Positions 1-13,791 are shown, counted from the first letter of the stretch. The stretch: 64,000 bases of DNA from Pseudisothecium myosuroides (GCA_951799445.1 OX637287.1:18848224-18912223), one strand, 5' to 3'. Numbers and translations are program-made. Notes: generated from the letters alone by a model not told the origin.

Positions 1-2201
1 CAAACTTCCTTGTCTTGTGTACAATTCTCTTCTTGCTCCTGTTGGGTACTACTTCCAAGAGTGAAGGAAAAGAATGCACTATACAAATTCTCCTCCCCAA
101 TTGTATAATCCGGCTGGCTACAACTGTAAGGGATTTGCAAAAATTCTTCCATTCTCTTTCCATACAAGAGGGACTAACCACAACAAAAACAAGCTAATAA
201 AATTTAGCAAAAAAATTGAGTGCAACAACAATAAAAGAGAAAATATACACACACTCATTGAGGTTTAGGGTTTCAGGGGCTCTCCTATTCAAGAGACAAA
301 ATGGCCATTTCCTTTTTGATCTTCAATATTTTAGTCAAAAAAATTGTCCAAACTTGGAGGATTTTCTTTTCGGCTAAATCCCATTCATCCTCCAAGTCCC
401 ATGTCTTTGGTGCCAAAAGTCCTCCAAAGTGCAGCCATGTAGGCATTTTGGATTGATGTAGGACTGTGGACTTTGGACACAGTGTGAAGCCCCAAATTCC
501 TGAATTTCTAGCTTTCTACCAATCAAATTTCAAGAATTCAAAAGAACTTGAAATTTGGGACATAATGTGTAACACCTCTAAGAGTTGCAATTATAAAGTG
601 TTAAGTCTCAAATAAGTTATGTTTTGACTTCCTTTATGCTATTCTACTATAATCATTAGCCTCCATTGAATGGATAAACATGCACATTCTTTTGTTCTAC
701 AACAATGAAAGCTGAAAGTCATTCATCAATGAACAATTTTACACATTCTTATTGGTGTTAATACTATTACTTATAGGAGTATGACTTTACTTGAGGAGTT
801 GATTAAAGGTGCAAGGTATCTGGCCTATAATAGTTATAATGATTGATTTGCCTTGTTGGCATTGTTGAAATTAAATTTTCTTTCCCAAATAAAGACAAGT
901 GTGAGAAATGAGGAGAGCAATTGAAATTATATTTTTTTTTTTGATAAAGTATGAATTTACACTCAAAAGGTGTGAAAGTTCTTGTTGCAATCATTAATTA
1001 CTCCATCAACATCATCCAAATATAGCCCAATATTTATTGTCTTGGATAATGGTGATGGGGTAATTAATGATTCATACTCAACTTGATGTAGCCTTTTACT
1101 CATTTATAGAAAAAATGTTGATACAAGAGCTTAATGGGTCATTTTCTAGGTACAATTTACAATGGGATTTTTTGACATGTCATAGGTTGGTTTATCTTAG
1201 TTACTTCACTCATGGAATGGCTTTGAGTATGAAAAAAATTCCAAATTCAGACTTGGTTTGAATGACTATAAATCCAAATCTTGAAATCATGCTACCTCCC
1301 TCCGTCATTGGAAAATGAGGTCTATTTAGAGTAACAAGCTTTTAGTGAATGGTTTGGAGTCTACTTCAAACATGCACCTATTGAACACTTTGAAGTTTCT
1401 TAAAAGTCTTTACTTTGGTCCACAATGACCTTAAACTACTCTGGGTGATGACCAAGTAGTAGGGACTTCCGTTGGAATCACCATGAAGTTTGTTGGAATC
1501 ATCATGAGGTTCCCAGTTCCATTCTCCATATTGATGTTGCTTGTATGGAGGCTCTTTGTGCTAGTGCATGAGAAGTTGGTTTGTCCCTCCACTTGGTCTT
1601 GACAGAGATTGCTATGGCTATGTCAAGTCTGTCCTAGCTGCAAACTTCAAAGGTCATATGTTTAAAAAAAAAGTCCATACTTTGAAAATTCATAAAAAAT
1701 ACGAAAATTCTCCAAATTTTAATTTCTGTAATGATAATGATTCCCATTTGTCTACAGGGAAAAAATGACACCAAATTGTGATTCTGACGCCATCAGTACG
1801 CAACAGCTTAAATGAACGGGAATGGGTGTTTCTACCTTACAGCAGATTCTAAACGAACGAAACAAGGAACACAAAGTTCGGTAAAGCAGGAGAGAAGTGG
1901 CCAGTGAAAATTATGAATTGAACCGTTATTCTGATCCAAGGAGAAATAACAAAATAAACCAGGTAACCTGAGAAATACGAGTCATCTCTGTTACCACCAC
2001 TTTACATGCCTCCTGAAAGCAAGTGAAACCTTGCACTCAAAATAGGCTGCGAATCAAATTCATGTGTTTCCAAATTCAATCTAATCTGAGAGCGTATACA
2101 AATCTGCACTGAAAGGTGACGGCCATTAGAATTCCACCTTCAAAGCAGGAAGAAAAAATGAGATTGGCCAAAGCCATCCAAGCGATGGCTTCGGCATCTT
2201 G
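1..2201. other. Intergenic, no gene recognised
   Basis: AT-rich DNA downstream of the HUB-like gene. Only short open frames without family resemblance occur. The last few hundred bases before 2202 probably hold the HUB 3' UTR. A stretch near 1292 resembles one end of a Stowaway-type repeat (CTCCCTCCGTC), but no matching second end was found. Confidence 0.6.
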
Positions 2202-5200
2202 CTAAATGTAGACATTTCGGACATCGCTCTGGCCAAATGGGATCCCACAACCGGGACATTTTCGATGTCTGATCTCCAAGTTCCTCTGGATGCAGGGACC
2301 GCAAAACAAATGAAAGCACTTCGTGATGACGACCTGGCAACCATTATAATAAAAAATCAGTACAAGTTGACACAGTCAATTGTAAGTTGCACCAAAAAAC
2401 TTAGAAAATAATCAGGGATAACCCTATCGGTCAAAGGGAAGGGCATTCTTACTTCTTTTGGACGATCATGACAGACGCTACACTTCAAGATGGCCTTGTA
2501 TTCTTTTATCTCCTCCTGTAACCGTTCTATTCCGGAACCCCTCTCATGATGCGATCGCAGCCGTGCCAACTTACTGTTGAGTGCCTCCAGCTCGTCTTGA
2601 ACCCTTCGTTTCTCAAATCTAAGCCACCAAACAAGTTGCTCAGCGGATGATAGGGAAAGTGTACTCGACAAGAACTTACATGGCTAAGGGTCCTAATCAT
2701 AGACCCACAAACGAGCAAATCTTAATGAATTGTACTACTCATGCCTGTTATTGCAGGCGGAAAAATAATGTTGCCTTAAAATCACTCTACTCTAAGTAAA
2801 TAAGGGAGAATCGACGTGCATCAAGCTCTTTCTCTTCTTTTCTCTTCTCCTGTACCGTGTGATCTCCAAAATTTGCAATTTTTGGACAAACAGGACTGAC
2901 AGACATGATGTTGCTGTGGGCTGCATCCTTAGGGTTTTGAAAATTTAGCGAAGATGACTTCGAGAACACCACGTCTCCCAATAACCACCTAAGACAGATA
3001 AAACATTGGTAGAAGTGGAATGTTATTGATATCACATTTCGCCTCACCTTTCTTTGTCAAGCTGCTGTTGAGCCTCAGAAAGTTTAAGCCCACGATCTTC
3101 AATCCTTTTATTTGCAGCTTCCAGTGCAGTCTTTGTAGAGAGGAGCTCCTTCTCAGTTTCAACCGTCTTCCGTTTCAAAGTCTCCAAGGACAATGTATGT
3201 TGCCTAGCATCGTCCATGACCTTGCCTGTTTGCTCTATGTATGATCTAGCCTGAACAAAGATATCCACAGAATTCGAATTGACATCTAGCAACAAAACAG
3301 AGGAATGAGCAAAATGCTGGTCTTCAAAGACAAACTGGAAACAATATTTGACTGATGTGTATATTAAGACTGAAGATCTAGAGGATTTCTAGTTCTTTGA
3401 AACTTGGACACATAATAACTGGTGATGAATAGCAGACCAATCCACAAACATCTAGACACATCTAGTTCGTAATTTCTAGTCATACCACACATCTTTTGAA
3501 ACTCATAAATCCTACTCGTCCACAAAGGATCTCCGCAGAAGGGTCGGATTCCATGAGGGGCAGGTCTGACTGGTAAGCTGACGAATCTCGCCTGCAAGCC
3601 CGACGAGGTGGAGTCAGGTCAGCCCCTCGTGGAAACGAGCTCTAAAACAAGACCATACCATACACCATGAGATATCATACCTGATCTTCTAGACGGCTAA
3701 CACGCTGCTTATGATGGTCAGCAGTAGCATTAGCATGTTGCACACGGCTAGCCAGGACTTGTTTCTCTGCCAGAAGGGAGGCTTGCAGTTGTTTAGCCTT
3801 CAGGCTCTCTGCTACCAGCTGAAATCAACAAAAGAAAAAAATATCAATAAAACCATTTTCACACGAGAAGACATCTCATATATCAAAATCATAATGTCCC
3901 CCTTTATTTTCATGCGTTCCACGCCATTCAAGTCAATCCTTTCAACTCCCTCACTATATTCAATTTTCATGTTGGTGAACTTTTTATGGCCCAAACTCAT
4001 TACCTTCTCTAAGGTCTCTTTGATACCAGGACCCTTCAGCAGACATAAATCATCTATTCCTTATCGTACATCAAACATTTCAGAATAGATTTAACATATC
4101 CAAATAATTTGATGGACTTCAAAAACTAAAATGCACAATGGCTGACAAGTTACCTGAGTATTGTAATCATCACGTTCAGTAATTTGTTGAATTAACCTTG
4201 AATTCTGAGTTTGCATCTCCTCATACGCTTGCCCAATAGTCTGCTCCATCAAACATTCCACGGAAATAAGCCACCATACCATTTGGAATTAGTCCAGATC
4301 AGTTCCTATATCCTTTGTCAACATCCTAACGACATGCGTAGAAGGCAACAAGAAACCGAGGAAGGTGAGCAAATAAACCTCAATTTCAGTAATGTATGCA
4401 TCTCCTTCTTCACTCTTCGACTTCAAAGTCTCTCTAAGTTCCATGGCCATCCTGCAGGAAGAGCACTTAAGTGAGTTAGCATAACCCTGTAATGTAGTAT
4501 ATAGATGTATGCACATATGCGGCAATGACTATTATACTCAACATGGAATCTCGTATAAAGATGATACAGTGATTCCTCGACTGAAGACAGGCTTCAAACA
4601 CCAGAAGACAGCAATGAATAGCATAAAAACTTTCCAAAACATTCACATTTGAGACAAGTTAGAGAAGATTTTAGATCATCTTCAACTCAAGTCCACTGCC
4701 CTCATAGTATGTGTTGCTCTGTTCAAATTTAAATAGCGATTCCTCCAATCAAAATAAGGCAATAACCCGTAGCCAGTTCAGCAGCAAACGCGATTAAACC
4801 TCGGATGAATGCAGATATATCGCGAGTAAACAAATGTGCGAGGGAGGAACGGAAAATCAGAGCTGGGATAAGACCTTTCTGATTCATCTAGCCTTTGACG
4901 ATGTTCAGCAATTTCAGCTTCAGCAGTTGCAAGTCTTTGTTGACATGCAGCCTCAGCTTCATTCGCAGCTTTCACCCGAAGCTCTAAGCCATGCTCATCA
5001 AGTTCTCTCTTCAAGAGCTCAACTTGCACCAATGTTCTACAATGGTCTTGCTCCAACTCCAGCATACTCCTGCATTCCCATTTCCCAAAATTAATCTCAT
5101 GTAGCAAAGTTACTGCAGTCTTACAGCAGCTATGTGAAAAACAAATTGCATCACGAAAGGAGGCATTCACAAGGACGATGTCAACGATGTCAACGATGTC

Positions 5201-8200
5201 AGCTATGTGAAAAACAAATTGCATTCCGAAAGGAGGTATTCACAAAAACGATGCAACGATGTCAATGATGTCAACGATACTATCGAGAGATACCAAAATC
5301 GCTGCGGCTTCATCAAGAAAGTCATTTAACAAACCTTGGATCAACTGATTCCCTCTCGTACATTTCCAAAATAAGCTGCAATTCTTGGTCACTTTGTCGC
5401 AAGTTTTCCAACTGCACAAACATGAAAAATCAGTGACACTTGTGCGAAACAAAGGAGAGTGGCATTGATTTCGGAGTTCCAAATCAGATGAAGTGTCAAT
5501 GTAGTTGCAGAGACGAACTACGCAAAATTAAGGAAGGCCAATGCATATCAAACTAAAGATGAGAAACACAGAAACTAAAGATTAGTAATCTAGGATATAA
5601 ACTAAAGGTAAGAAACACACAAGTGATACAATGTCAGATACCCAACCCCGTACCTCGGATTTCAAGGATGTGAGCTCAGCAACTTGGGCAACATATTGAT
5701 CTGAAAGATGTTTGCATTCCAATGTCTGTAAAACAAAAGTAAAAATTTAGGATCAACCACAAAGAGGAGATAGAGAGCAGTAGTTAGGCGACTTCCGAGA
5801 CAGTCTCCAAGAAGACAAAAACGAAGTCCCTTGAAATGTTGTGCACTGGTAACAAAGGGAGCAATCAGTCTAGTATTCTCCTTTTCTCTGAACAATGCAT
5901 ATGTCTAGTCTGAATGTAAAATCCTTGTAACATGCAACCATACCTTTCTTTCAAGGATTCCAGCCAGAGTGTGGATCTCTGCGCTAAGTGACTGCACTTC
6001 AAGAGCTGCTTCCTTAAACTTGTTCAACTGTGCTTGCATCATGCCCATCTCCTTGTGAAGAGTGGAGATCATCACTTGCAATTCAGGTACTGAATCCCTC
6101 CTTCCTACAAATGGTTTAAAACACAGGTTTAAACACAGTAAACTGTACAGGATTCAAAACTTCAGCAAATCTAAGCTCACCTATCAACACTGGAGGTCAT
6201 ATTGGATGCCTGAGCTGTAGAGCACTATACTTCTTATATCCAAGAAACATATGTTCTACCTGAAGATTGAGTGGCATCCTCTAGTCTGAGTTGCAACGCA
6301 TCCCGATCTGTCATGCACTCTTGCAGTTTGCTTTCTAGTTCTGCAGCTCTCGCATCTGCAATAGCACTAGCCCTCCGGGCTGCCTCACCAGCCTCTGCCT
6401 TCAATAGAACCTCTTTCTCTCGCCGAGACATTGCATCACGTTCACTCTGCAATAATTCCATCAAACATTAGGGCTCCTAATTATATGAAAGAGCTAACTT
6501 GATCATTAAAAATACTTTGAAAATGTTGAATGGAATCTAATGCGACGTCAAAATAGATGACTCACGTCAAGAACATACCTGAAGCTTGTCCACCAGACCT
6601 CGATACCGTTCAACCTCGCTCTTTAAGAATTGAGCTTGGTCGTTGAGTACTACATAAGGACGAGATGACAAGATCCTATGTTCATCGAGTAGGGCATCCT
6701 GTCGTGACCATGTCCAAGCATGCAGAAGGGATTAATTGCCTCAAATGATTGAGTAGGAATACAAAAAGGTATTACATTATCAAGTCCCAGGGCAAAGTAC
6801 ATATGTGCTAACTATATGAACTCTACTTAAACCTGCTGTTGGACACTACCTATGTGTAATATGTGAATAACAGATGGAAGTGTACAAAGAAATCGTCTCT
6901 AACCTGCATCTGCTGCAGTCGTTGGGAGAGGTTCAACTGTGTCTGAAGTGCTTCTTGCAGCTCATTCAGCCTTCTCGACGCCAAAGTCTGAAGAAAAAAA
7001 AGGTGTATTCCCAAAACACTTAATTAAAGACCTGAACTTAATAGTCTATGCCTCACAGGAGGTCAATAAATAGCAATTTTTTACATGACTTGAGCCTGAT
7101 TTCAACAGGTAACTCACAGAAGAGATAGAGACCAAAACCGTAAAAACAAGTGAAAGTACATGCTAAACATAAAACCGACTACAATAAGGTACTCCCGAGA
7201 CCTGTCACACATCCATGAGAGGCTGCCAAAATAATATATGATACTTCATAAAAAAACTTCTGTGACATCGCATCTTACAGAAAATGAAATGGAAATGGAA
7301 ATAAGACCAGCAAGTACAAGCATAAGCTGCACCTTTGTTTCTTCTAGTGCAGCTGCCAATTCACGAGCTTCTCTTGAAACCGTGTCGGTGCCCGAGATTC
7401 GATCTCCACCTTCAATCTTAATACCAAGCTGAGCCGCACCTCCTCCAGGCGGTGCAATAGCTCCAGCTTCCTTTTGACTGCGCAGTGTTGCTAGCTTCCG
7501 TCTACACATTTCCAGCTCACTGGCTGTCTCCTCTAGCTCACCTGGAAAGATATTCATGTAAGATACAAATTAAAACTAACAAATCGACGACAAGTCTCCT
7601 AGAATCATGACAGTGTGGTATAATACAAGAGACACCAAACACTTAATTCTCCTCCCTAACGGGAAATACAATGCAGTATACATCATAACTGATCATAGTA
7701 AATCTTAAATGAAGAAAAGCAGTTTCGAAATTGTGAAGATTACCAAGATGGAAATATTCTCATAGAAAATACAGCCTATACAAATCTTCTTACTTCCACG
7801 TGATTATAGGCAAGCCAGATTCAATAGACAACCAATTTGCATTCCCACATCTTGCCGAAGCATATACATACCAGCAAGTCGATTGATCTCAGATTGATCC
7901 TTGACTTGAAGATCCCGAGCAGTGCCGATTTCAGCGGACATTTCTTTGTGTTTCGAAAGCAATGCATCCATTACACCCCTTAACTTCGTTATTTCTGTAC
8001 GAGAGTCCTCCATCATTTTCTCCAGAACTCGTCCGGCTTCTGCAGCATATTCCAAACATCGTATCAACCTCGTAATGTCAAAAACATATGTTTCGTTTTT
8101 AATCATTGTGGTACGTACTCAACTTGTTGTTAAGTGATTTATGAACAGTATCTAGCTAGGTGCGATTTACATCAATAATATTTATTGCAAATGCACTTAC

Positions 8201-10397
8201 AGCTTCAAACAGTAATCTCTGTAACAATTTGATAAACTCAGAATCTGTGCCACAGAAACACAATATCCTGTGCGTAGTACATATAAGAACTGTACGTACT
8301 ATGTAGAATTCAAAACAGAGGCATAAAAGCCGTCTCTAAATCCAAACATAAACTCACCGTGTGGACTCACAACATTTCGTAAGGACTCTGCAATCTCGTC
8401 ATTTTTTGCTCGTTGAACGTCAATGGCTTGCAGCAGACACTTCATTGTTTTCATAGTCAAAGCCTTTCTAGAAGCTAGACGAGCCTCCTCTGCTGACCCA
8501 TTACTAATTTCTTCACTGTTGCTACTCTCAGTGGCCCCCCTCTCCAAGAGCCTCTGCAGAAACGTTTCTTCGGGCGGAACAGCAGCACCAGTCCTCTCTG
8601 TAGGCAAAAGAGACACGAGAAAGAAGATAACCTACGCTTCAGGACGGCTTGGATTGTTCATGTGCTATTAAATAAACATTATTGAACCGGTGATATTAAT
8701 CTGCAGCCAGAAAAAGGCAGACGAAGCGATATAATGAAGAACGAATAGTAGCAAGGACAGAGCATTCAAGATTTATCAGTTCCAAGCATTTGAGAGGAAC
8801 ATCACAATTAACGCAATTTCTGAACAGAGCTGTCATTAGGGGCAAAATGCTCCATGCAACTCCTCAGTAATAATTCTCAAATGAGTTGGTGAAATGCGTA
8901 TTACCCTTAATAGGAGGCAAGGGCTCCAGCACTCGTAGACCATTAATGGGGGCATTTGCGCGCACCGCAAGCAACTCTAAGTCGTCCTCAAGCTGTACGC
9001 CACCGGCAGAGACTCAATACAACAGAATCTCCGAGTATAAATCTAACTTTCAAAATAAAAATTCAAAACTACAAAATAACCTCTATTTGACAGTGAATAA
9101 TGGTAATTACTGAAAGCTCCAATGCACGATGAATACAACGAAACGCCCTGTCACGATTTCATCACTCTGATCTTATTTGGCATCCTAAATACAGTATGAC
9201 CCGTATAGATATTCTGGTAAAAAGGACATCCGAGTACTGACGGTGACGAGAAGGTGAAGCACTAACCGCAGTCCATGCACGATTGACTGTGATGAGAGTC
9301 TCATCATAAGAGGCCTGCTTGATTTTGAATTGACCGCACCTACTCTTAAAAGCACTGATCTCTGAACGCTGCTGATCCAGCTGCTGGACTAACTGCTGGT
9401 TTTGATACTGCAGCATCGCTGGATCCACCTGCAAGAATCCTCACCTCGTAAGTGATCTTTTTCAAGATTCAGTGAACTAACCCTAATAGAAAAGAAAGAG
9501 TAAACAAAAAAATCACCGTCACTCATATATTTCACACAGGGATCGAACTTCAGCATTCGTTCAAAAAATGTGGAAAAAAATGAATCAGGCGTGGATTAAC
9601 TAAACCAAGCATAAAATAATAGGGAAAGGTGGAGTAATATGGTAAAATATCACGTGAGTGTACACGAACTGGTGCTCTGAGTATATGCAATTATCTACGA
9701 TCACCTCCCCACCTGAACTCGGTGAGAACTTAAGATACACACTGATGATTCTTGAACTCAATGAACCATATTACTCCACCTCGGACGTAACGAATTGCCT
9801 GATAAAATATTGAAAGTGCGTTGCAAGTCGATGATCATAAGAAGAATAACCATAATTGCAACAATATCTGAATTCTTCTACATCATAATCGTATTGCACG
9901 GAAATCACAACAAAATCTAAAAATTTACATTTGCCCACCGACAAAAATACAGGACGAGGTTACTGTCAAAATCGGTCAAAGTACAAGTTCTCAGTTCCTA
10001 GACTCGGGTCTAACCTATGGATTCAAATTTGCTTCTAGAACATCGTAATAAAGAGAATTCGTCCATCACGACGGTACCGACACGACGAGCAATCCTTATT
10101 ACAATCCCTACTGCGTAAATTTGCTAAGACTTGTCCTCAAGCCCCACTTCTTGCGAACTAAAAGTGCCTCAAATTTGCCATAGGAAGTCTAACTCGAGCA
10201 GAATTCGCCAACGTTAAACAAGGAATGCTCCCAGAATTTTTAAAGAAATCAAAAATCACGTCAACGAAGCCAACGAATCAGGATACCTTCTTTTCGTCCG
10301 AGGCGGATGTAATCGCCGGCTTTTTGAGCGGGGGCGAGGCCGGGTGATGGTGATTGAGGTGGCGCCGCTTGCGCTCGGGTTCCTCTGTACTTCCCAT
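2202..10397 (-). CDS. HUB: HUB1/HUB2-like (BRE1-type) E3 ubiquitin ligase for histone H2B
   Basis: RING E3 ligase that in plants monoubiquitinates histone H2B in the nucleus with UBC1/2-type E2 enzymes, promoting transcription elongation (family knowledge). I rebuilt 19 coding exons with GT-AG ends and matching phases: 10397-10287, 9428-9267, 8992-8905, 8597-8358, 8039-7872, 7541-7333, 6987-6904, 6698-6579, 6446-6260, 6104-5944, 5725-5654, 5411-5335, 5069-4875, 4451-4379, 4240-4154, 3818-3681, 3250-3048, 2618-2453, 2333-2202. They total 2673 nt, so 890 aa, close to Arabidopsis HUB1/HUB2 (about 880-900). Most of the protein is coiled coil. The motif LQYQNQ lies near the N-terminus and QASYDETL near residue 80. 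The C-terminal C3HC4 RING has C838, C841, C853, H855, C858, C861, C873, C876 and is intact. The start (MGSTEEPERK) was chosen because the basic N-terminal exon splices in phase into LQYQNQ. HUB1 versus HUB2 cannot be decided. Confidence 0.96.
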
Positions 10398-10960
10398 GCT
10401 GTCCCGGCCCAGGCCTTGGGGCACATTATCAGACGCTATCTTTTTCAGATGCACCTTCACAGCCTGTGCCACCTCCAGCTCGACTGGCTGGACAAAAAAA
10501 AACCTCAGTCCACCGCCAAACCCTCCCCCCTGTAGGAGGATTTCACACAAAACCTTCCCGACTGAAACACGCGCTCGCAGGCACGATTTCTGTTCTCGTT
10601 TCACCAAACCTCACATGACAGAATATTATTCCTTATGATGAATCAAATCCCTCCGTTATAATCTCGCAACTCCCACGCAGGTCCAAACCCTAACCTCCTG
10701 AACTGGAGGAGGTGCTCCAAACCCTAGCCTCTGTCCAAACAAAAACCGCACGTCCTGGAAATCCACGAAACTGAAACGCTCCGCCTGCCTGCCTGCCTGC
10801 TTGTCCGAATCGCTCGCTCGCTCGCTCGCAGCACGCCGACGCCCCGCCCGCCCAAGACTCGCGTGAAGAAGAAGCGCAAGACAGCAGCGGCGGCACGACG
10901 GAGAAGGAGCGAAGGAAACGGGGACGCAACGGATATGGCGCCTCCAACCTCTGAAAAACA
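10398..10960 (-). promoter_or_regulatory. 5' leader and proximal promoter of the HUB-like gene
   Basis: GC-richer than its surroundings. A good 3' splice site (T-rich tract then CAG, exon from 10487 downward) suggests a 5' UTR intron. Two telo-box motifs (AAACCCTA on the plus strand) lie at 10685-10692 and 10719-10726. Such boxes are common upstream of plant housekeeping genes. No TATA box was assigned. Confidence 0.45.
10783..10828. repeat. GCCT and CGCT microsatellites
   Basis: A run of GCCT units (10783-10800) is followed by CGCT units (10811-10828), inside the probable 5' UTR or promoter of the HUB-like gene. Confidence 0.85.
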
Positions 10961-11379
10961 AAAAAAATCAACAAATAAAAGGCGCTTCTCTCACGAGGAC
11001 ATAGCATCGTAAAAGGGAGGTGTGTAAAAGCTCGCCGTTACTTGAGCATCTCCACCGGTTGCGGCAAAACTTCGTCACGGCGAAAAGGCGGGTCTCCTGT
11101 TTTGTTTTCTTTTGACACAAATGAAACGGAATTTCATTGCCGGGTCTCATTTTTAGAGGGTGGATGAAGTGAAACTCACTAGAGTTAATTGTAAAGTTTG
11201 TCTTTGAACCGGTGTTAGAGGAAAATTTAACTAAGAATAGTATAAAACAAACACGACACCGGACTCCATCAGATCTGAGTTTTAATACTCGAGCGTTGAG
11301 ATTCTTTTATACTATTTATAATTAAACCTTCTTCTAACACCCCTATTGCAAACTAGGGAGACTTTTACAATAAATTGTA

Positions 11380-11947
11380 CTACCTCCGTCCCAAAATGAT
11401 CTTCTTGTTGGACAAAACATTCTAGATTAAGGCAAAAAATAACATTTTAAAAACCTGTTTTGTGCTATAAGTAGAGTTTGGTGTACTCCTAGCATTCTAG
11501 AAACTTTGAGTTTCAAAGTTCTTTTTGAAATGTAGTTTTCGGAATATTGAAAAGTAGAATTTCTTGGACATTTTCAAAGATCACCAGTGGTCAATTAATT
11601 GTTGAGAGTGAGGTCATCATTTTGTAGGCATTTAGTATATGCCTAAGCCCATGTGTGGCCCTTTATTCCAACTCCAAAAGCTTCATCTCTTTCAATTGGG
11701 CAATTTTCAAAGAGATGCAAAAAATACGAACAAACAATGTTGACTGACCCCATTAATCATTTTATTTATCTTTTGACTAATGATTGCATGAATGGAAGGA
11801 GAACTACTACTCAAAGTTGTTTTGTTGGTCCCCAATAGCAATCTAAAGTCAAATTTGACCAATTCGCAAGTCACAGACTGCAACAAGAAGATCATTTTGG
11901 GACAAAAAATGAAGGCTAACAGGAAGATCATTTTGGGACGGAGGGAG
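11380..11947. mobile_element. Stowaway-like MITE, long copy (568 bp)
   Basis: The left end reads CTACCTCCGTCCCAAAATG and the right end is its near-perfect reverse complement (CTCCCTCCGTCCCAAAATG). Both are bordered by TA. This is the end sequence and TA target duplication of Stowaway (Tc1/mariner-type) elements. A second copy of the inner end motif lies at about 11884-11902, so the right end is duplicated. No transposase is present. Confidence 0.75.
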
Positions 11948-12750
11948 TACTACGTTAGAGATATTTGAAAGGTACATGAAGAGGCTGTAAACTAGGGAAA
12001 TGAGGGAAAAAGATTGCAAAGTTTCATGAAAAGTTTAAGAAGGCCAACACATAATCAAAATTAAACTCAATTTCTTATTTTTCTAAAGTATGGGGTCAAC
12101 TTTGTTGTTTTTGTGGGCTCTTGTTGTCTTTTGTAGAAACTTTTATACATTTTCAACAAAATAATGGTTGGACTAAATTCTTCATGAAACTTTCAACTAT
12201 GTAACAAAAATCTTGAGTAACTTTCAGCAAGTCACAAGTCTTTAAGTGTACCCTCTAAGAGGAATCTCCATCAAATGACAAGTTTGTCATGGGTTATTGC
12301 CACCATTCAATTGGAGTAATCTATATCACCTCCATACAACATCCCCTTCATTATAAACCATGCAAAATCTCTTATGTTCTAACCTATGGCAAATTTCTTT
12401 TGAGCCATGATGCCACATGCCAATATTTCATTGGTTTATTACACAAATGACAAATGAAGTAAAAGAGAAGACAACATTGAAAAGCCTAGAATCTTTTTCT
12501 TATTTCTATATTTCTACAATGTTAAAATAACTAACATTCATTATATTACATGTTAATATTTTATTGGTTGATTATGGCCTTCCCTACACAAGTAATTGAA
12601 ATGAAACAAAGATGGGCAAGTGGAATGTACAAGAACCACTCATAGTCGACCACTTAAGCAATTCCTCACATGTTCTAGAGCAATAAAAAGCTATGTAAAT
12701 TTTTTGAGATTACAATTTTTTTGATAATCTTTTGCCTTGAATTGAAATTA
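11948..12750. other. Intergenic, no gene recognised
   Basis: AT-rich sequence between two MITEs. No coding signal, RNA gene or repeat was recognised. Confidence 0.5.
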
Positions 12751-12851
12751 TAGTAGAACCTCTCTAAGCTAATCAGTCCCAGACCAATCTGATAGATTGG
12801 TTTATAGAGGTTTATCAACTTGGAGAGGATCAACTTAGAGAGGTTCTACTG
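12751..12851. mobile_element. Pogo/Emigrant-like MITE (101 bp)
   Basis: The ends are AGTAGAACCTCTCTAAG and its reverse complement, bordered by TA (12749-12750 and 12852-12853). The end sequence closely resembles the Emigrant/Lemi1 pogo-type MITEs of Arabidopsis, which begin CAGTAAAACCTCTATAAA. The interior is also largely palindromic. It lies downstream of the 3' end of the RH28-like gene. Confidence 0.75.
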
Positions 12852-12902
12852 TACTATGAGTTTTGAAAGCCAAAAGTTGGTCTGACCCATACTTAATGTA
12901 TA

Positions 12903-13084
12903 CACTCTTACTTTCCCATGCACTACTTCCAACTTTCTTGCTCACTACTTCGAGACATGTATCATGACCTTATTAGTCCCAACCTTGAAAAGGAGAAAAA
13001 AACACATTCCAAGCTTTGGTTGGAAATGGTTGCACCCCAGGTTGAGTGTGGGTCCTGGTCAGGAATGGGTGGTTCTACCATATT
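12903..13084. mobile_element. Partial copy of a MITE ending in GGTAGARCCACCC
   Basis: The sequence ends GGGTGGTTCTACCAT. Its body matches, in reverse orientation, the left half of the complete element at 56662-57075, including a shared stretch around the phrase CATGACCTTATTAGTCCCAACC. Only about half of the element is present. Confidence 0.6.
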
Positions 13085-13791
13085 ACATTTCTATTACATT
13101 TCTATTAGGATCACTTTCTACTGAACGACACTTTCATTTCCTTCACTTAGCACAAATTCATCAACACTTATTGTAGTCAACTGAAGTAATCTATGGTTGC
13201 TCCATTATGGCAAACGTTTTAAGTAAAGCATAATAAGGGTGTCTGTCGACAAGTTCATCTATTTTTCAATCTGGGAACAAATGAAAACAAATTCTTGCAG
13301 AGGGTCTCACTGCTTCCCCTACAGCGATTGACATTGCTGTCACTTCGGGGAAGAGCAAACGTTAGTTGTTAGCATGTCAGTTGCGTATCAAAATTGGAAA
13401 GGATGGCCTCGATCCAGAGAACCGAGTAACCTCCATCTCTTTTCTAGACCAAGTCGCACTATCAGAACCCCAAATCCTATCAAAGTCTCGAGATACTCCA
13501 CAGCCGAAACAGGGCCCTCCTCAATTTTACGAAAAGTGGTCTCAAAAGCAAATTAAGAAAGCAAATATTCTTTCAAGGGATAATATGACTAAATTGGTCC
13601 TGTTCTATCAGGGAATACACTCGGCTGACTTCACTAAGGAAAGAATGTTAGAACGTGGATGTGGGTTCTCTCCAGCCTATAAATTTTACATTGCGTACCA
13701 GCTGCAAGTTAGAACCCAGACCCAGCAACTAAAAGAGTCTCTGAGCGACCAGAATTCTGTTCTCCAGCAGCATATCGCCGATTTGATAGTC

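Noticed and set aside
1292..1320. Half of a Stowaway-like end
   Set aside because: No complementary second end within reach and no convincing TA border, so not called as an element.
2199..2411. 70-aa plus frame at the HUB 3' end
   Set aside because: Antisense of the RING-encoding last exon.
2787..3047. 86-aa minus frame between two HUB exons
   Set aside because: The flanking exons (3250-3048 and 2618-2453) join in phase without it, to give the conserved ERFEKRR-type sequence. Including it breaks the phase.
10656..11007. Arg/Ser-rich minus frames in the HUB 5' region
   Set aside because: They arise from GCCT and CGCT microsatellites and leader sequence. The in-phase conserved N-terminus begins at 10397.
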